From NCBI RefSeq assembly GCF_042657365.1, contig NZ_JBHSKT010000005.1, positions 268,980 to 332,979 of the forward strand: DNA of 64,000 nucleotides, written 5' to 3'. The notes under the pieces are model-generated. The model worked only from the letters and a program-made list of their open reading frames with translations. It was not told the DNA's origin and searched no databases. This DNA comes from Adhaeribacter_A terreus (GTDB lineage: Bacteria > Bacteroidota > Bacteroidia > Cytophagales > Hymenobacteraceae). Below, in pieces: positions 55,968 to 64,000 of the stretch. The translations under genes were made by a program, and so were the position numbers. Within the stretch, counting starts at the first letter, position 1, and every line of letters starts with the position of its first letter.

Positions 55968-57506
55968 ATGCAGCGACTCGACCTTAAACAATTACTTTCG
56001 CAGAAACTTTCTCCGCAGCAGATTCAGTTTATTAAGCTGTTACAAATTCCTACGGCCGAACTCGAAACCCGCATCAAGGAAGAAATGGAGATAAACCCGG
56101 CGCTGGAAGAAGGCGACGAAGACGAACCCGAACGCTCCGACGACGAAGATCTTTTAAACGACGACGATGCTGATTTCGACGAAAACGAAGGCCTGGACGA
56201 TGATTTCGAAGGCGAAATAACATCCGATGCTACCGACGATCTGCGCCAGGAAGAAGAAGTACGCGCCGAAGAAAACAACGACCTCGACCTGGACGATTAC
56301 CTGCAGGACGACGATATTGCCGGCTACAAAATGCAGGGCGATACCGGCGGCGACACCGAAGACGACCGCGAAATGCCGCTGGCCGGTTCTTCAACCTTGA
56401 TCGATGCGCTTATCGACCAACTTGGATTTTTAGACCTGGACGAAAAACAACAAGCCATTGGCATGCAGCTGATCGGCTCCATCGATACGGACGGTTACAT
56501 TCGTCGCGATCTGCAGGCAATTTCCAACGATCTGGCATTCAGCCAAAATATAGAAGCTACTGAAGAAGAAATTGAGCAGGTGCTGCACCTGATCCAGCAG
56601 TTCGACCCGGCCGGCATTGCTGCCCGTGATCTGCAGGAATGTTTGCTGCTACAACTCGAACGCCGCGAACAGGACGAAGCCACCGAAATTGCCGAAAACA
56701 TTATCCGGGACTTTTACGAGGAATTCACCAAGAAACATTATTCCAAGATCGAAGCCAAGCTCAACATCGACGAAGATGATCTGAAGGATGCTATAAACGT
56801 AATTGTAAAACTGAACCCAAAACCCGGCGGTTCCGGAGCTACTTCCGGTCGCGCGCAATACGTAATACCAGACTTCATTCTGACCAACGACAATGGCAAC
56901 CTGAACTTAAGTTTAAATTCCCGCAATGCGCCGGACCTCCGCATCAGCAGGAGCTACGCCGAAATGTTCGATGCGTATGAAAAAAGCTCCAAAACTGATA
57001 AGAAACTAAAGGAAACGGTAACCTTCGTGAAGCAAAAACTCGATGCCGCCAAATGGTTTATAGATGCCATCAAGCAGCGCCAGAACACGCTTTTGCGCAC
57101 CATGGAAGCCATTATAAAATACCAGCGCGATTTCTTCCTGGAAGGCGATGAAAGTAAACTCCGCCCGATGATCCTGAAGGACATTGCCGAAGAGATTGGG
57201 ATGGATATTTCCACGGTTTCGCGCGTTGCCAATTCCAAATCCATACAGACCGAGTTCGGTATTTATCCGCTGAAATATTTCTTCTCCGAAGGCATCGCCA
57301 CCGATTCCGGCGAAGACGCCAGCTCCAGAGAAGTAAAGCACATTCTGAAAGAGATCATCGACAAGGAAAGCAAGAAAAAGCCGCTTTCCGATGAGAAGAT
57401 CGAGCAAATGCTGAATGAGAAAGGCTACAATATTGCCCGGAGAACTGTGGCCAAATACCGGGAACAGCTGAATATTCCTGTGGCGCGGTTGCGGAAGGAG
57501 TTGTAA
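55968..57506 (+). CDS. rpoN: RNA polymerase sigma-54 factor
   Basis: ATG at 55968 gives 512 aa beginning MQRLDLKQLLSQKLSPQQIQ, the activator-interacting region I. A very acidic region II (about 45-140: EEGDEDEPERSDDEDLL) follows. The core-binding part and DNA-binding region III include ISTVSRVANSKSIQTEFGIYPLKYFFSEG near 408-435, and the RpoN box IARRTVAKYRE near 492 is close to the C-terminus. It needs AAA+ enhancer-binding activators, none of which is in the window. Confidence 0.95.
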   Translation: MQRLDLKQLLSQKLSPQQIQFIKLLQIPTAELETRIKEEMEINPALEEGDEDEPERSDDEDLLNDDDADFDENEGLDDDFEGEITSDATDDLRQEEEVRAEENNDLDLDDYLQDDDIAGYKMQGDTGGDTEDDREMPLAGSSTLIDALIDQLGFLDLDEKQQAIGMQLIGSIDTDGYIRRDLQAISNDLAFSQNIEATEEEIEQVLHLIQQFDPAGIAARDLQECLLLQLERREQDEATEIAENIIRDFYEEFTKKHYSKIEAKLNIDEDDLKDAINVIVKLNPKPGGSGATSGRAQYVIPDFILTNDNGNLNLSLNSRNAPDLRISRSYAEMFDAYEKSSKTDKKLKETVTFVKQKLDAAKWFIDAIKQRQNTLLRTMEAIIKYQRDFFLEGDESKLRPMILKDIAEEIGMDISTVSRVANSKSIQTEFGIYPLKYFFSEGIATDSGEDASSREVKHILKEIIDKESKKKPLSDEKIEQMLNEKGYNIARRTVAKYREQLNIPVARLRKEL

Positions 57507-57550
57507 CCCCACCCAACCCTCCCCTTAAAACAGGGGAGGGCTTTTTTTTT
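57507..57550 (+). terminator. rpoN terminator (CCCACCCAACC family)
   Basis: Directly after the TAA: CCCCACCCAACC, CCCTCCCCT-N6-AGGGGAGGG, CTTTTTTTTT. Third copy of the family, on the opposite strand to the other two. Confidence 0.88.
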
Positions 57551-57605
57551 GTAGTTTAGGGAATGCATTTTCATACTTCCATTCAAATAATCGCAATTAA
57601 CCCAA

Positions 57606-58770
57606 ATGGATTTTAAGGGCTTTGTGCCGGCACCGGAAAACCAGATTATTTTCATTAAAAGGACAGCAAGCTTTTTCTTTCTTATCGGCATGTTGCTTTC
57701 CTTTAATTTGTGGCGTTCTGATAGGTTATTTCCGGTAGCTCCGGCTCTGGATCTTTTCCCAAAAATCCCTTCCCCACTCGATCTCATCTTGCCGGGACTT
57801 TTGCTTTTAGCGCTGGCCGTAAATTGTTTTAGCCGGAAAAAGATCATTAACCATCTGGCTTTGCTGCTGGTATTTTTATTGGCCATACAGGATCAGAATC
57901 GCTGGCAGCCTTGGGTTTATATTTACACGCTTTGCCAGCTGCCGTTTTCATTTTTCAGGCCAGATGAAATTTCTAAGGCTAAAACCCTTGCGTACTTTCA
58001 TTTACTGCTGGAGCGGCATACATAAACTGAACGAGAACTTTATTCAATTCACCTTTCAGGATATACTAAGCAAACTGTTCGGGATTCAGGATCCGGAACT
58101 TTTAAACACGTTAAAACCGTGGGGCTATGGCATTGGCCTGCTGGAAATCTTAACCGGCCTGTTTCTTTTTATACCCCGCACCCGAAAGGCCGGGGTTTTA
58201 CTGGCCATTGGCACCCATGTATTTATCCTGATATACCTCAGCCCGCTCGGGGTAAACCGAAATTACATTGTTTTCCCCTGGAACCTGGCCATGATTATGC
58301 TGGTGTATGTGGCTTTCTGGGAGGTAAGAAATAACGCACTCCGTTGGGATTTTAATTTTGTAAAAACTACTTTTTTAAACGGTTTCGCGTTGATAGTAGC
58401 CTGGCTTCTGCCCGCGCTGAATTTTGCAGGTTATTGGGATAACTACCTGGCTTTTAGTTTATATTCCGAAAAGGTAAACGATTATTACATTATTGTAGCA
58501 GAAACAGCGCTGCCCCAAATAGATAATGAATTAAGCGCATATTTCTTAAAAAGCGACCAACTGCAAGGCGGGCAGATCATAGACGTAAATAAATGGGCCT
58601 ACACAGAAATGAACGTTCCTTTTTATCCGGAAACGCGGGTTTTTAGGCAAATATGCCTACCGTTTTGCCACTTAAATATTCCGGAAGGGGAACTGTATTT
58701 TCTGGAACTTGAAAAACCGGCCGCCAAAGGAAAGTTCTACCGGTTTACGTGCCAGGATTTAAGACCTTAA
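57606..58770 (+). pseudogene. Frameshifted HTTM-like membrane protein gene
   Basis: Two overlapping frames make one apparent protein of about 388 aa. The first (57606-58025) has three hydrophobic segments and ends HLLLERHT. The second (57964-58770) starts LRTFIYCWSGIHKLNENFIQFTF, the phrase expected right after the first part, and continues with four more membrane segments and a soluble tail. Switching from frame one to frame two near 57965-58005 (after PFSFFRP and before FIYCWSG) restores continuity. The W-S-G-x-H-K-L-N phrase occurs in DoxX/HTTM-type membrane proteins. Either a real frameshift mutation, a programmed shift or a sequencing error. Confidence 0.65.
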
Positions 58771-58820
58771 CGTTAATTTCTGAAGTTCACATTCAACCTG
58801 AAATTGAATTAGCTTTAAAT

Positions 58821-58850
58821 AAAACGGTATCAGAAACCACCAAAAAAACT
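58821..58850 (+). repeat. 29-bp element (one base long) at a convergent gene end
   Basis: AAAACGGTAT at 58821, right block AAAAAACT ending 58850, just before the GAF gene stop at 58860. Confidence 0.65.
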
Positions 58851-58859
58851 CCCGAAAAG

Positions 58860-59384
58860 CTACGCCGACAACCCGGCAACCAATTCTCTTTCTAAGGTTG
58901 GAGAAACTAATGTCAGTAAATATTCGAGCATGCTCGGGTTTTCTATGGTGCTGTCATTTAGCAATACAATCAGGCCAATAGATTCGCCGGTATAGTTTTT
59001 CAGGGCTGCGCCCATATAACTGTTTACGCCCATAATCACGAGGTCAGCATCTTCCGGAAATTCCTCCTGCACGCCGTAAGGGTAGTAGCATACATGTTGC
59101 TGAAATACGTGGTAGCAGGGTGTATTTTTCAGGTTGTAGGTAATATTAGCCAGTTGCTGTCCCTGGCTAAAAAAGCAGATTGTTTCGACCTTTTCATTTT
59201 CCGGGGACACAAACTTGCCAATTAACAGGTATTTTACGCCGGTTACTTTAGAGAGGTATCGGCCTATTTCGGTTACCGGGTCACCAGCGATCGGGTTACT
59301 GATAAATGAAATCGTATCGCTAATTACCTTCTGCTCCTCAAAGCTCCAGTCGCCTGTTATTTTATGAGCAAACTCGTATCTCAT
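58860..59384 (-). CDS. Stand-alone GAF-domain protein
   Basis: ATG at 59384 (MRYEFAHKITGDWSFEEQKV) gives 174 aa; an upstream TTG would add 7. GDPVTEIGRYLSKVTGVKYLLIGKF and ALKNYTGESIGLIVLLNDSTIENPSMLEYLLTLVSPTLERE are typical of GAF domains from sensor kinases, but no output domain follows. Cys residues (TPCYHVFQQHVCYY) lie in the ligand-pocket region. Ligand unknown; it may act as a detached sensor. Confidence 0.75.
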   Translation of the reverse strand: MRYEFAHKITGDWSFEEQKVISDTISFISNPIAGDPVTEIGRYLSKVTGVKYLLIGKFVSPENEKVETICFFSQGQQLANITYNLKNTPCYHVFQQHVCYYPYGVQEEFPEDADLVIMGVNSYMGAALKNYTGESIGLIVLLNDSTIENPSMLEYLLTLVSPTLERELVAGLSA

Positions 59385-59533
59385 GATAATTCGGAATAAA
59401 AACAAACCTGCTCTTTTGGGCGAAAAACTGGATTATCAGGCTTTAGCTAAAGGCGCGGTTATTAATATATTACGAGAAAATATAAGATAGGTGCAGTTTT
59501 AAAAGGTGTTCCGAAAAATAAAAACAGCTTAAA

Positions 59534-59562
59534 AAAACGCTATCTTTCCGGGCTTAAAAACT
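59534..59562 (+). repeat. 29-bp element immediately before the LytTR gene
   Basis: Forward copy AAAACGCTAT...AAAAACT ending 4 nt before the ATG at 59567, so it would be in the leader or promoter. Confidence 0.8.
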
Positions 59563-59566
59563 GCTG

Positions 59567-60472
59567 ATGCTTCACCTTTTAAAACAACCATTCCCGGCAC
59601 ATTCACTTTTCAGTTCCATCCGGATGGCGGCCATTATCGGGTTGTTCGTGGCGGTTTTTCTGCTGGTTTTTCAGCCGTTTGGTATGCGCGAAGCAACGGG
59701 TGGCTATGAAAAGATACTGGTAATTCTGGGTTATGGCTTGCTTACATTTTGCTGCATCAGTTTAAGCGCGATCTTTCTTTCTAAAACGTTTCCGAAGTGG
59801 TTTATAGCCGAAAACTGGACCGTAGGTAAGGAAATTCAAATCACGCTTTTTAATTTCCTGCTTATTGGGTTCTTTAATACGCTTTATACCTTTTTCATTT
59901 TCCGGCAACCTTTCAGTTTAAGCCATTTATTGTATTTCGAAGGCATTACACTTGCGGTGGGCATTTTACCGGTTTCGCTTATCGTGCTTTTCCGGTATAA
60001 CCGTTTGCTGCAAACCAACCTGAAACTGGCCCAAACCATGAATTCTGAGCTGAAGCCACCGGTAAATTATCCGCTCCCGGAAACGCCTCATGTTCAGGCT
60101 GCTGAAATTCCGGTAACCGCGGCGCCGCAAACTTTTACGTTTACTTCCGAATCGGGCACAGAACAAATAACGCTCACAGTGTCGCAATTTCTCTTCGCTA
60201 TGGCTGCCGATAATTATATAGAATTGCATTACCTTGAAAACGGACAAACCAGGAAAAATCTTATTCGTAGCAGCCTGACCCGGCTGGAAGAAACGATAAA
60301 AGCAAATCCGAAACTGGTGCGTTGCCACCGGGCATATTTGGTAAATTTAGAGCAGGTCACCAATTTTTCGGGTAATGCTCAAGGCCTGAAACTGGAATTG
60401 TTTAACACGCCCGAGTCAATTCCTGTTTCCCGCAAAATGGTGCTTGAAATTAAAGGCTTGCTGCACGGCTAA
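59567..60472 (+). CDS. Membrane-anchored LytTR transcriptional regulator
   Basis: 301 aa. Four hydrophobic segments in the first 145 residues (MAAIIGLFVAVFLLVFQPFG, ILVILGYGLLTFCCISLSAIFL, ITLFNFLLIGFFNTLYTFFIF, GITLAVGILPVSLIVLF), a linker, and a LytTR DNA-binding domain about 200-300: FLFAMAADNYIELHYLENGQTRKNLIRSSLTRLEETI, RCHRAYLVNLEQV, IPVSRKM. Such 4TM-LytTR proteins are membrane-bound regulators. Target genes unknown, possibly those immediately downstream. Confidence 0.88.
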   Translation: MLHLLKQPFPAHSLFSSIRMAAIIGLFVAVFLLVFQPFGMREATGGYEKILVILGYGLLTFCCISLSAIFLSKTFPKWFIAENWTVGKEIQITLFNFLLIGFFNTLYTFFIFRQPFSLSHLLYFEGITLAVGILPVSLIVLFRYNRLLQTNLKLAQTMNSELKPPVNYPLPETPHVQAAEIPVTAAPQTFTFTSESGTEQITLTVSQFLFAMAADNYIELHYLENGQTRKNLIRSSLTRLEETIKANPKLVRCHRAYLVNLEQVTNFSGNAQGLKLELFNTPESIPVSRKMVLEIKGLLHG

Positions 60473-60587
60473 AAATCTTGTAGTTCGTCCCAAACCTTTG
60501 TCATTCGCCCCGGAAGCTTGTTTTTCATCCCTTTGCCCTTGCTGTCGCTTTGGCCTTGCCGTAAGTTTGAAGAAAAAAAACACGGTC

Positions 60588-61283
60588 ATGTACAAAGCAA
60601 TTCTCTTCTTTCACATTCTTGCCGGCACCGTAGCATTAGGCAGCGGACTGGTAGCCATTTTTGCGACTAAAGGCAGAAATAACCATAGACGCTCCGGCCG
60701 CATTTACGAATTTTCCATGTACGCAGTAGCGGTTTCGGCTATACTGATGTGCTTGTTAAAGTTCAATCCGTTTTTGCTGGCCATCGCTGTTTTTTCGCTT
60801 TATTTAACCTACACCGGTAAACGTGCGCTTTTCTATTTCCGGCTCCGTGAAAAATACCAGCCCGGATTTCCCGATAAACTTCCCGCCTTTGCAGGTTTGC
60901 TTACCGGAATGTTCATGATCGGATTTCCAGTTTGGCAAATGTTGCAGTCAGGAACATTTTTTGTGCCGGTGCTGGCGGTTTTCGGGTCGGGTTTGCTGGG
61001 TAGTAGTATCGGCGATCTGTTTACTTTCAGGAAACCAGAATTATTTGGGCCGAACAATAAAGCCTGGCTACTGAAACACATTGGCATGATGGGCGGCGCG
61101 TATATTGCTACGGTTACAGCTTTTCTGGTGAATAATGTACACATGCAGCAGCAGTGGCTCGTCTGGATCGGACCTACGGTTGTGGGCACCGTGCTGATCT
61201 CGCGGGCAATAAGAACCTGGCGCGGGAAACTGAAACTGCAGGCAAGTAAAAAAACGGTAGGGTTTTCGGGCGAAAAACTATAA
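60588..61283 (+). CDS. DUF2306-like multi-pass membrane protein
   Basis: ATG at 60588 gives 231 aa (MYKAILFFHILAGTVALGSGLVAIFATKG) with about seven hydrophobic helices. Conserved His in FHILAG, the NNHRRSGRIY phrase and HIGMMGGAYIATVTAF near 165 fit the DUF2306/heme-binding-like predicted membrane family. It is 115 nt downstream of the LytTR gene. The last codons KKTVGFSGEKL are formed by a 29-bp element (61251-61279), so that element now supplies the C-terminus. Confidence 0.75.
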   Translation: MYKAILFFHILAGTVALGSGLVAIFATKGRNNHRRSGRIYEFSMYAVAVSAILMCLLKFNPFLLAIAVFSLYLTYTGKRALFYFRLREKYQPGFPDKLPAFAGLLTGMFMIGFPVWQMLQSGTFFVPVLAVFGSGLLGSSIGDLFTFRKPELFGPNNKAWLLKHIGMMGGAYIATVTAFLVNNVHMQQQWLVWIGPTVVGTVLISRAIRTWRGKLKLQASKKTVGFSGEKL

Positions 61284-61332
61284 ATGAGTTTTCGGGCTAC
61301 AAATTTTCAGGAACCGGCTGCAATGCCTATTT

Positions 61333-61980
61333 TTGGAAAATCATTTAGCATCAACAGGTTTCGTGAATTTAGCATTGGCCCGGTTTCTATCCGTTTTGTT
61401 TCACCCGCTGCTGATGCCTACCTGTTTGTTTGGGCTCATCCTATACTTCCTGCCCGAATCGCTGATCACTTTTCCGATGGATAAACGCTGGATCATTCTG
61501 GCTGCTGTTTTTTTTCTGACGTTCGTAATTCCGGCGGTGGGGGCTTATTTTATGGTGCGGGCTGGTGTGGTGCAAAACATGCAGATGCAGGAACGTGAAC
61601 AGCGCCGCCTGCCGTTTCTTTTCACTACCATTTGCTACGCCAGCACCACGTATATTTTCGGCAGGGAAAACCTCTTCGGCGATCTCTTTTATTACATCAT
61701 GTTGCTGATCACGCTGTCGGTTTTTGCGGCTTACGTGGTTTCGCTTTTCTGGAAAATAAGTGCGCACAGCATTGGCATGGGCGGCACTTTAGGAGTTCTG
61801 GTTTTTTTGCACACGCTATTGCCCGATGCTGCGCTACTGAACCTGATCGTGCTTTTTATCTTGCTGACCGGTGCGGTTATGTCGGCGCGATTGGCATTGC
61901 AGGAACATACGCCGGCCCAGGTTTATGCGGGTTTACTAACCGGTTTTGCCATTGGCGCCGGGCTCGTTCTTTTTCTCTAA
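61333..61980 (+). CDS. PAP2-superfamily-like membrane protein
   Basis: About 215 aa if it starts at the TTG at 61333; no ATG lies near enough in this frame, so the start is uncertain. Six membrane helices, first ALARFLSVLFHPLLMPTCLFGLILYF. Phosphatase-like remnants are EQRRLP (motif 1, K-x6-R-P type), ISAHSIGMGG (motif 2 SGH-like) and ARLALQEHTPAQVYAG (motif 3 with His; the usual Asp is Gln). It may be a catalytically weakened lipid phosphatase. A short ORF start in another frame (61284) suggests a possible frameshift upstream. Confidence 0.65.
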   Translation: MENHLASTGFVNLALARFLSVLFHPLLMPTCLFGLILYFLPESLITFPMDKRWIILAAVFFLTFVIPAVGAYFMVRAGVVQNMQMQEREQRRLPFLFTTICYASTTYIFGRENLFGDLFYYIMLLITLSVFAAYVVSLFWKISAHSIGMGGTLGVLVFLHTLLPDAALLNLIVLFILLTGAVMSARLALQEHTPAQVYAGLLTGFAIGAGLVLFL

Positions 61981-61982
61981 GC

Positions 61983-62132
61983 ACTTTTTCGGGCTGAAAG
62001 CATAGCGTTTTTTCCGGGTTTCTTGGGTAAGGAAGACCGTAGCGTTTTTAACCGGAAGCTGTTTTTGCTTTTCAAAGCGTACCGTTTTTAGGGTTTCTCT
62101 CATACTTTTTTGCACCAAAACCCTACCGTTTT
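61983..62132 (-). repeat. Array of four reverse 29-bp elements
   Basis: Copies at 61983-62011 (near consensus), 62018-62049 (degenerate), 62061-62088 and 62104-62132, starting right after the stop at 61980. Left-block types alternate: CATAGCG, CGTAGCG, CGTACCG, CCTACCG. Confidence 0.75.
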
Positions 62133-62211
62133 TCCGGCAGATTTGGCACTTCCGGCGGAAACCTGTATTTTCAACGGTTCTAAAACGCATTACTACTCTT
62201 TTTTACCATTT

Positions 62212-63876
62212 ATGGCTACTACGCAAACTGAAAAAAACTCCAAACACCCGAAAGGGCTTTATTACCTCTTCTTCTCCGAAATGTGGGAGCGTTTCGGCTT
62301 TTATTTAATGCTGGCAATTTTCTTCCTGTACATGATCGATGCGCAGAAAGGTGGTTTAGCCTTACCAAAAGCCGCTGCTTCAGATATCTTCGGTACGTTC
62401 ATCGCGCTGGTTTACTTAACGCCTTTCCTGGGTGGTTTGCTCGCCGACAGAGTTATGGGTTACCGCAAAGCCATTTCGCTGGGTGGTATTTTAATGGGTA
62501 TTGGTTACTGTTTGCTGGCTGTAAAAGGCGATCTGGCTTTGTATTCGGCGTTGGGTCTGGTAATTATTGGTAACGGCTTTTTTAAACCGAATATCTCCAC
62601 GCTTTTAGGCAATCTTTATTCCGAACCGCAATACGCCGAAAACAAAGATTCGGGCTACAATATTTTTTACATGGGCATTAACATCGGGGCTTTTGCGGCG
62701 CCGTTTGTGGCTTCTTATATGCGCAACACCTGGGGTTGGGGCTATGCGTTTGCGGCTGCCGGTATTGGTATGTTCCTGGGTGTGCTTATTTTCTGGCTCG
62801 GCAACAAGCATTACAAACACGTAGATGTGCTGAAACCAGTAGAAGCCAACGATATGAGCATTAGCAAGATCCTGGGTATTGTAATTCTGCCGGCCATGCT
62901 TACGGGTATTGCCGCCTGGTTCTTTATTCCGGGCAGCATTTTCGGTTCCGATTCTACCGATGCTTTCCTTTTTGGTTCTTTGCCGATCGTATTTTTCTAC
63001 GTGAGTTTATGGGCCAAAGCTTCAGCGAAGGATAAAAAACCAATCGCTGCTATGCTGGCAATTTTTGGCGTGGTTATCATTTTCTGGGCTATTTTCAAGC
63101 AGAACGGTACCGCATTAACTACCTGGGCGCAATATTACACCGACCGCAGCCTGCCGGAAACCCTTGAAAAACCAGCTCAGGCTTTGGGTATGGTGCAGTA
63201 CGTAAATACCTCGCCGCGCACTGTAGAAGACTACGACCAGAACTTCCGTACCAAAACCGATGCCGAAGGAAAAGTAATTACCAAAGAAGGCGTAGACCCA
63301 TATCTGAACAATTTACCGCAGGAAAAATGGCCGGCCGAAGGCGAAGATCGTCCGCTTATTTCGCCGGAATTATTCCAATCGATCAACCCGTTTTTCGTGG
63401 TGCTTTTAACGCCGGTAGTGGTAGCGTTTTTTGCCATGCTGCGCCGCAATAAAAAAGAACCTTCAACGCCTGCTAAAATTGGCCTGGGCTTGTTAATTAC
63501 GGCTGCTTCTACGCTGGTAATGGTAGGTGCCGTTTTTGCTGCGAATAACGGTTTAGAGAAAAGCTCGGCCATGTGGCTGGTAGGTTCTTACGCCGTAATT
63601 ACGGTGGGTGAACTTTGCCTCAGCCCAATGGGATTATCGCTGGTTTCAAAACTGAGTCCGCCGCGTTTAACCGCTTTGATGATGGGTGGTTGGTTCCTTT
63701 CTACATCTATCGGTAACAAACTTTCGGGCGTACTAGCCAGTCTCTGGGATGTTTACGACCACAAGCAATACTTCTTCCTGGTAAACTGTGCCGGTGCGTT
63801 GCTGGCGGCTCTGGCAATTTTTGCGATGCTGAAATGGCTGCGGAACATTGTAATTGCGCACACCGGTAAACACTAA
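62212..63876 (+). CDS. Proton-dependent oligopeptide transporter (POT family)
   Basis: ATG at 62212 gives 554 aa (MATTQTEKNSKHPKGLYYLF). About 14 helices. Family marks: FFSEMWERFGFYLMLAIFFLYM, the ExxER-type E-M-W-E-R-F around 24-29; GNGFFKPNISTLLGNLY around 120; DSGYNIFYMGINIGAFAAPFV around 142. A large loop (TDRSLPETLEKPAQALGMVQ) interrupts the second half, as in other Bacteroidota POT proteins. Imports di/tripeptides with protons. Codons at 63402-63430 contain a possible 29-bp element. Confidence 0.93.
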   Translation: MATTQTEKNSKHPKGLYYLFFSEMWERFGFYLMLAIFFLYMIDAQKGGLALPKAAASDIFGTFIALVYLTPFLGGLLADRVMGYRKAISLGGILMGIGYCLLAVKGDLALYSALGLVIIGNGFFKPNISTLLGNLYSEPQYAENKDSGYNIFYMGINIGAFAAPFVASYMRNTWGWGYAFAAAGIGMFLGVLIFWLGNKHYKHVDVLKPVEANDMSISKILGIVILPAMLTGIAAWFFIPGSIFGSDSTDAFLFGSLPIVFFYVSLWAKASAKDKKPIAAMLAIFGVVIIFWAIFKQNGTALTTWAQYYTDRSLPETLEKPAQALGMVQYVNTSPRTVEDYDQNFRTKTDAEGKVITKEGVDPYLNNLPQEKWPAEGEDRPLISPELFQSINPFFVVLLTPVVVAFFAMLRRNKKEPSTPAKIGLGLLITAASTLVMVGAVFAANNGLEKSSAMWLVGSYAVITVGELCLSPMGLSLVSKLSPPRLTALMMGGWFLSTSIGNKLSGVLASLWDVYDHKQYFFLVNCAGALLAALAIFAMLKWLRNIVIAHTGKH

Positions 63877-64000
63877 GAAACTGTTTTAAAAGTGAATTAG
63901 CGGGATAAAAAAAGTACCCACTTTGGTTAAGAAAGTTATTCGACCAACTATTCAAAACCTCGGTGAGTACCCATCAAAAGAAAGAAAAACGGAAGAGATA

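Noticed and set aside
63910..64000. Possible start of another coding frame (ending ...SKERKTEEI) at the window edge
   Set aside because: No ATG, only about 29 codons visible, and a weak inverted repeat GTACCCACT/GTGAGTAC overlaps it; cannot decide between gene start, element end or terminator.

Overview
The window looks like chromosomal DNA of a Bacteroidota bacterium, most likely Cytophagales (Hymenobacteraceae-like). That is an inference from several things: type IX secretion sorting domains on two secreted proteins, a SUMF1-type lipoprotein of the kind found in gliding bacteria, many MKK-type lipoproteins, large two-FtsX-domain permeases, BlaI/BlaR1-like M56 pairs, and TAnnTTTG-type promoter boxes. 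No rRNA, tRNA, CRISPR array, integrase or recognisable transposase was found. Most genes are housekeeping or ordinary accessory genes.

Layout. 0-6.3 kb: truncated secreted protein, cyanophycinase-like S51 peptidase, RlpA, a repeat-rich gap, dGTPase, then two paralogous lipoproteins that look like free-standing subtilase prodomains. 6.5-9.4 kb: M56 sensor peptidase and BlaI-type repressor (overlapping genes) with three operators. 9.5-15.8 kb: two paralogous multi-pass glycosyltransferase-like proteins and a MacB/FtsX permease. 16-22 kb: outer-membrane protein, MgtE, IspD, small lipoprotein, QueA. 22.3-27.3 kb: second permease, T9SS cargo protein, LOG-family protein. 27.5-32.2 kb: response regulator and multi-PAS histidine kinase, MmcQ-like protein, TPR protein, DUF1275 protein. 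32.5-39.6 kb: TetR regulator, TolC-like protein, adaptor and RND pump. 39.9-42.7 kb: pseudouridine synthase, small proteins including DUF4926 and a period-5 protein, SUMF1-like lipoprotein. 42.9-50.6 kb: UvrA, T9SS subtilase, DUF4142 protein, lipoprotein, enoyl-CoA hydratase. 50.7-54.1 kb: barrel protein and three tandem paralogous YD-repeat lipoproteins. 54.3-63.9 kb: AsnS, RpoN, a frameshifted membrane gene, GAF protein, LytTR regulator, two membrane proteins, POT peptide transporter.

The most unusual feature cuts across all of this. By eye I count about 59 copies of a 29-bp element, roughly one per kilobase, on both strands. It has a left block AAAACGSTAK (positions 1-10), a loosely conserved middle that often carries TTTC then GGGCTG (13-22), and a right A-tract AAAAAST (23-29). 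The spacing is nearly invariant. Most copies sit in gene gaps or touch stop codons, but about a dozen lie inside reading frames, where a 29-bp insertion could not have been tolerated. Density, fixed helical phasing and presence in coding DNA recall extended DNA-uptake sequences of Pasteurellaceae; I know of none described in Bacteroidota. This is the best candidate here for an undescribed system.

A second layer of dispersed structures lies in the gaps: GC-rich terminators sharing a CCCACCCAACC flank after three unrelated genes, 30-bp inverted arms of a CCTCCCCCTACCCCC family, MITE-like elements with ends GTCATCTCGACG and GTCATTCCGA, and AT-rich inverted-end elements.
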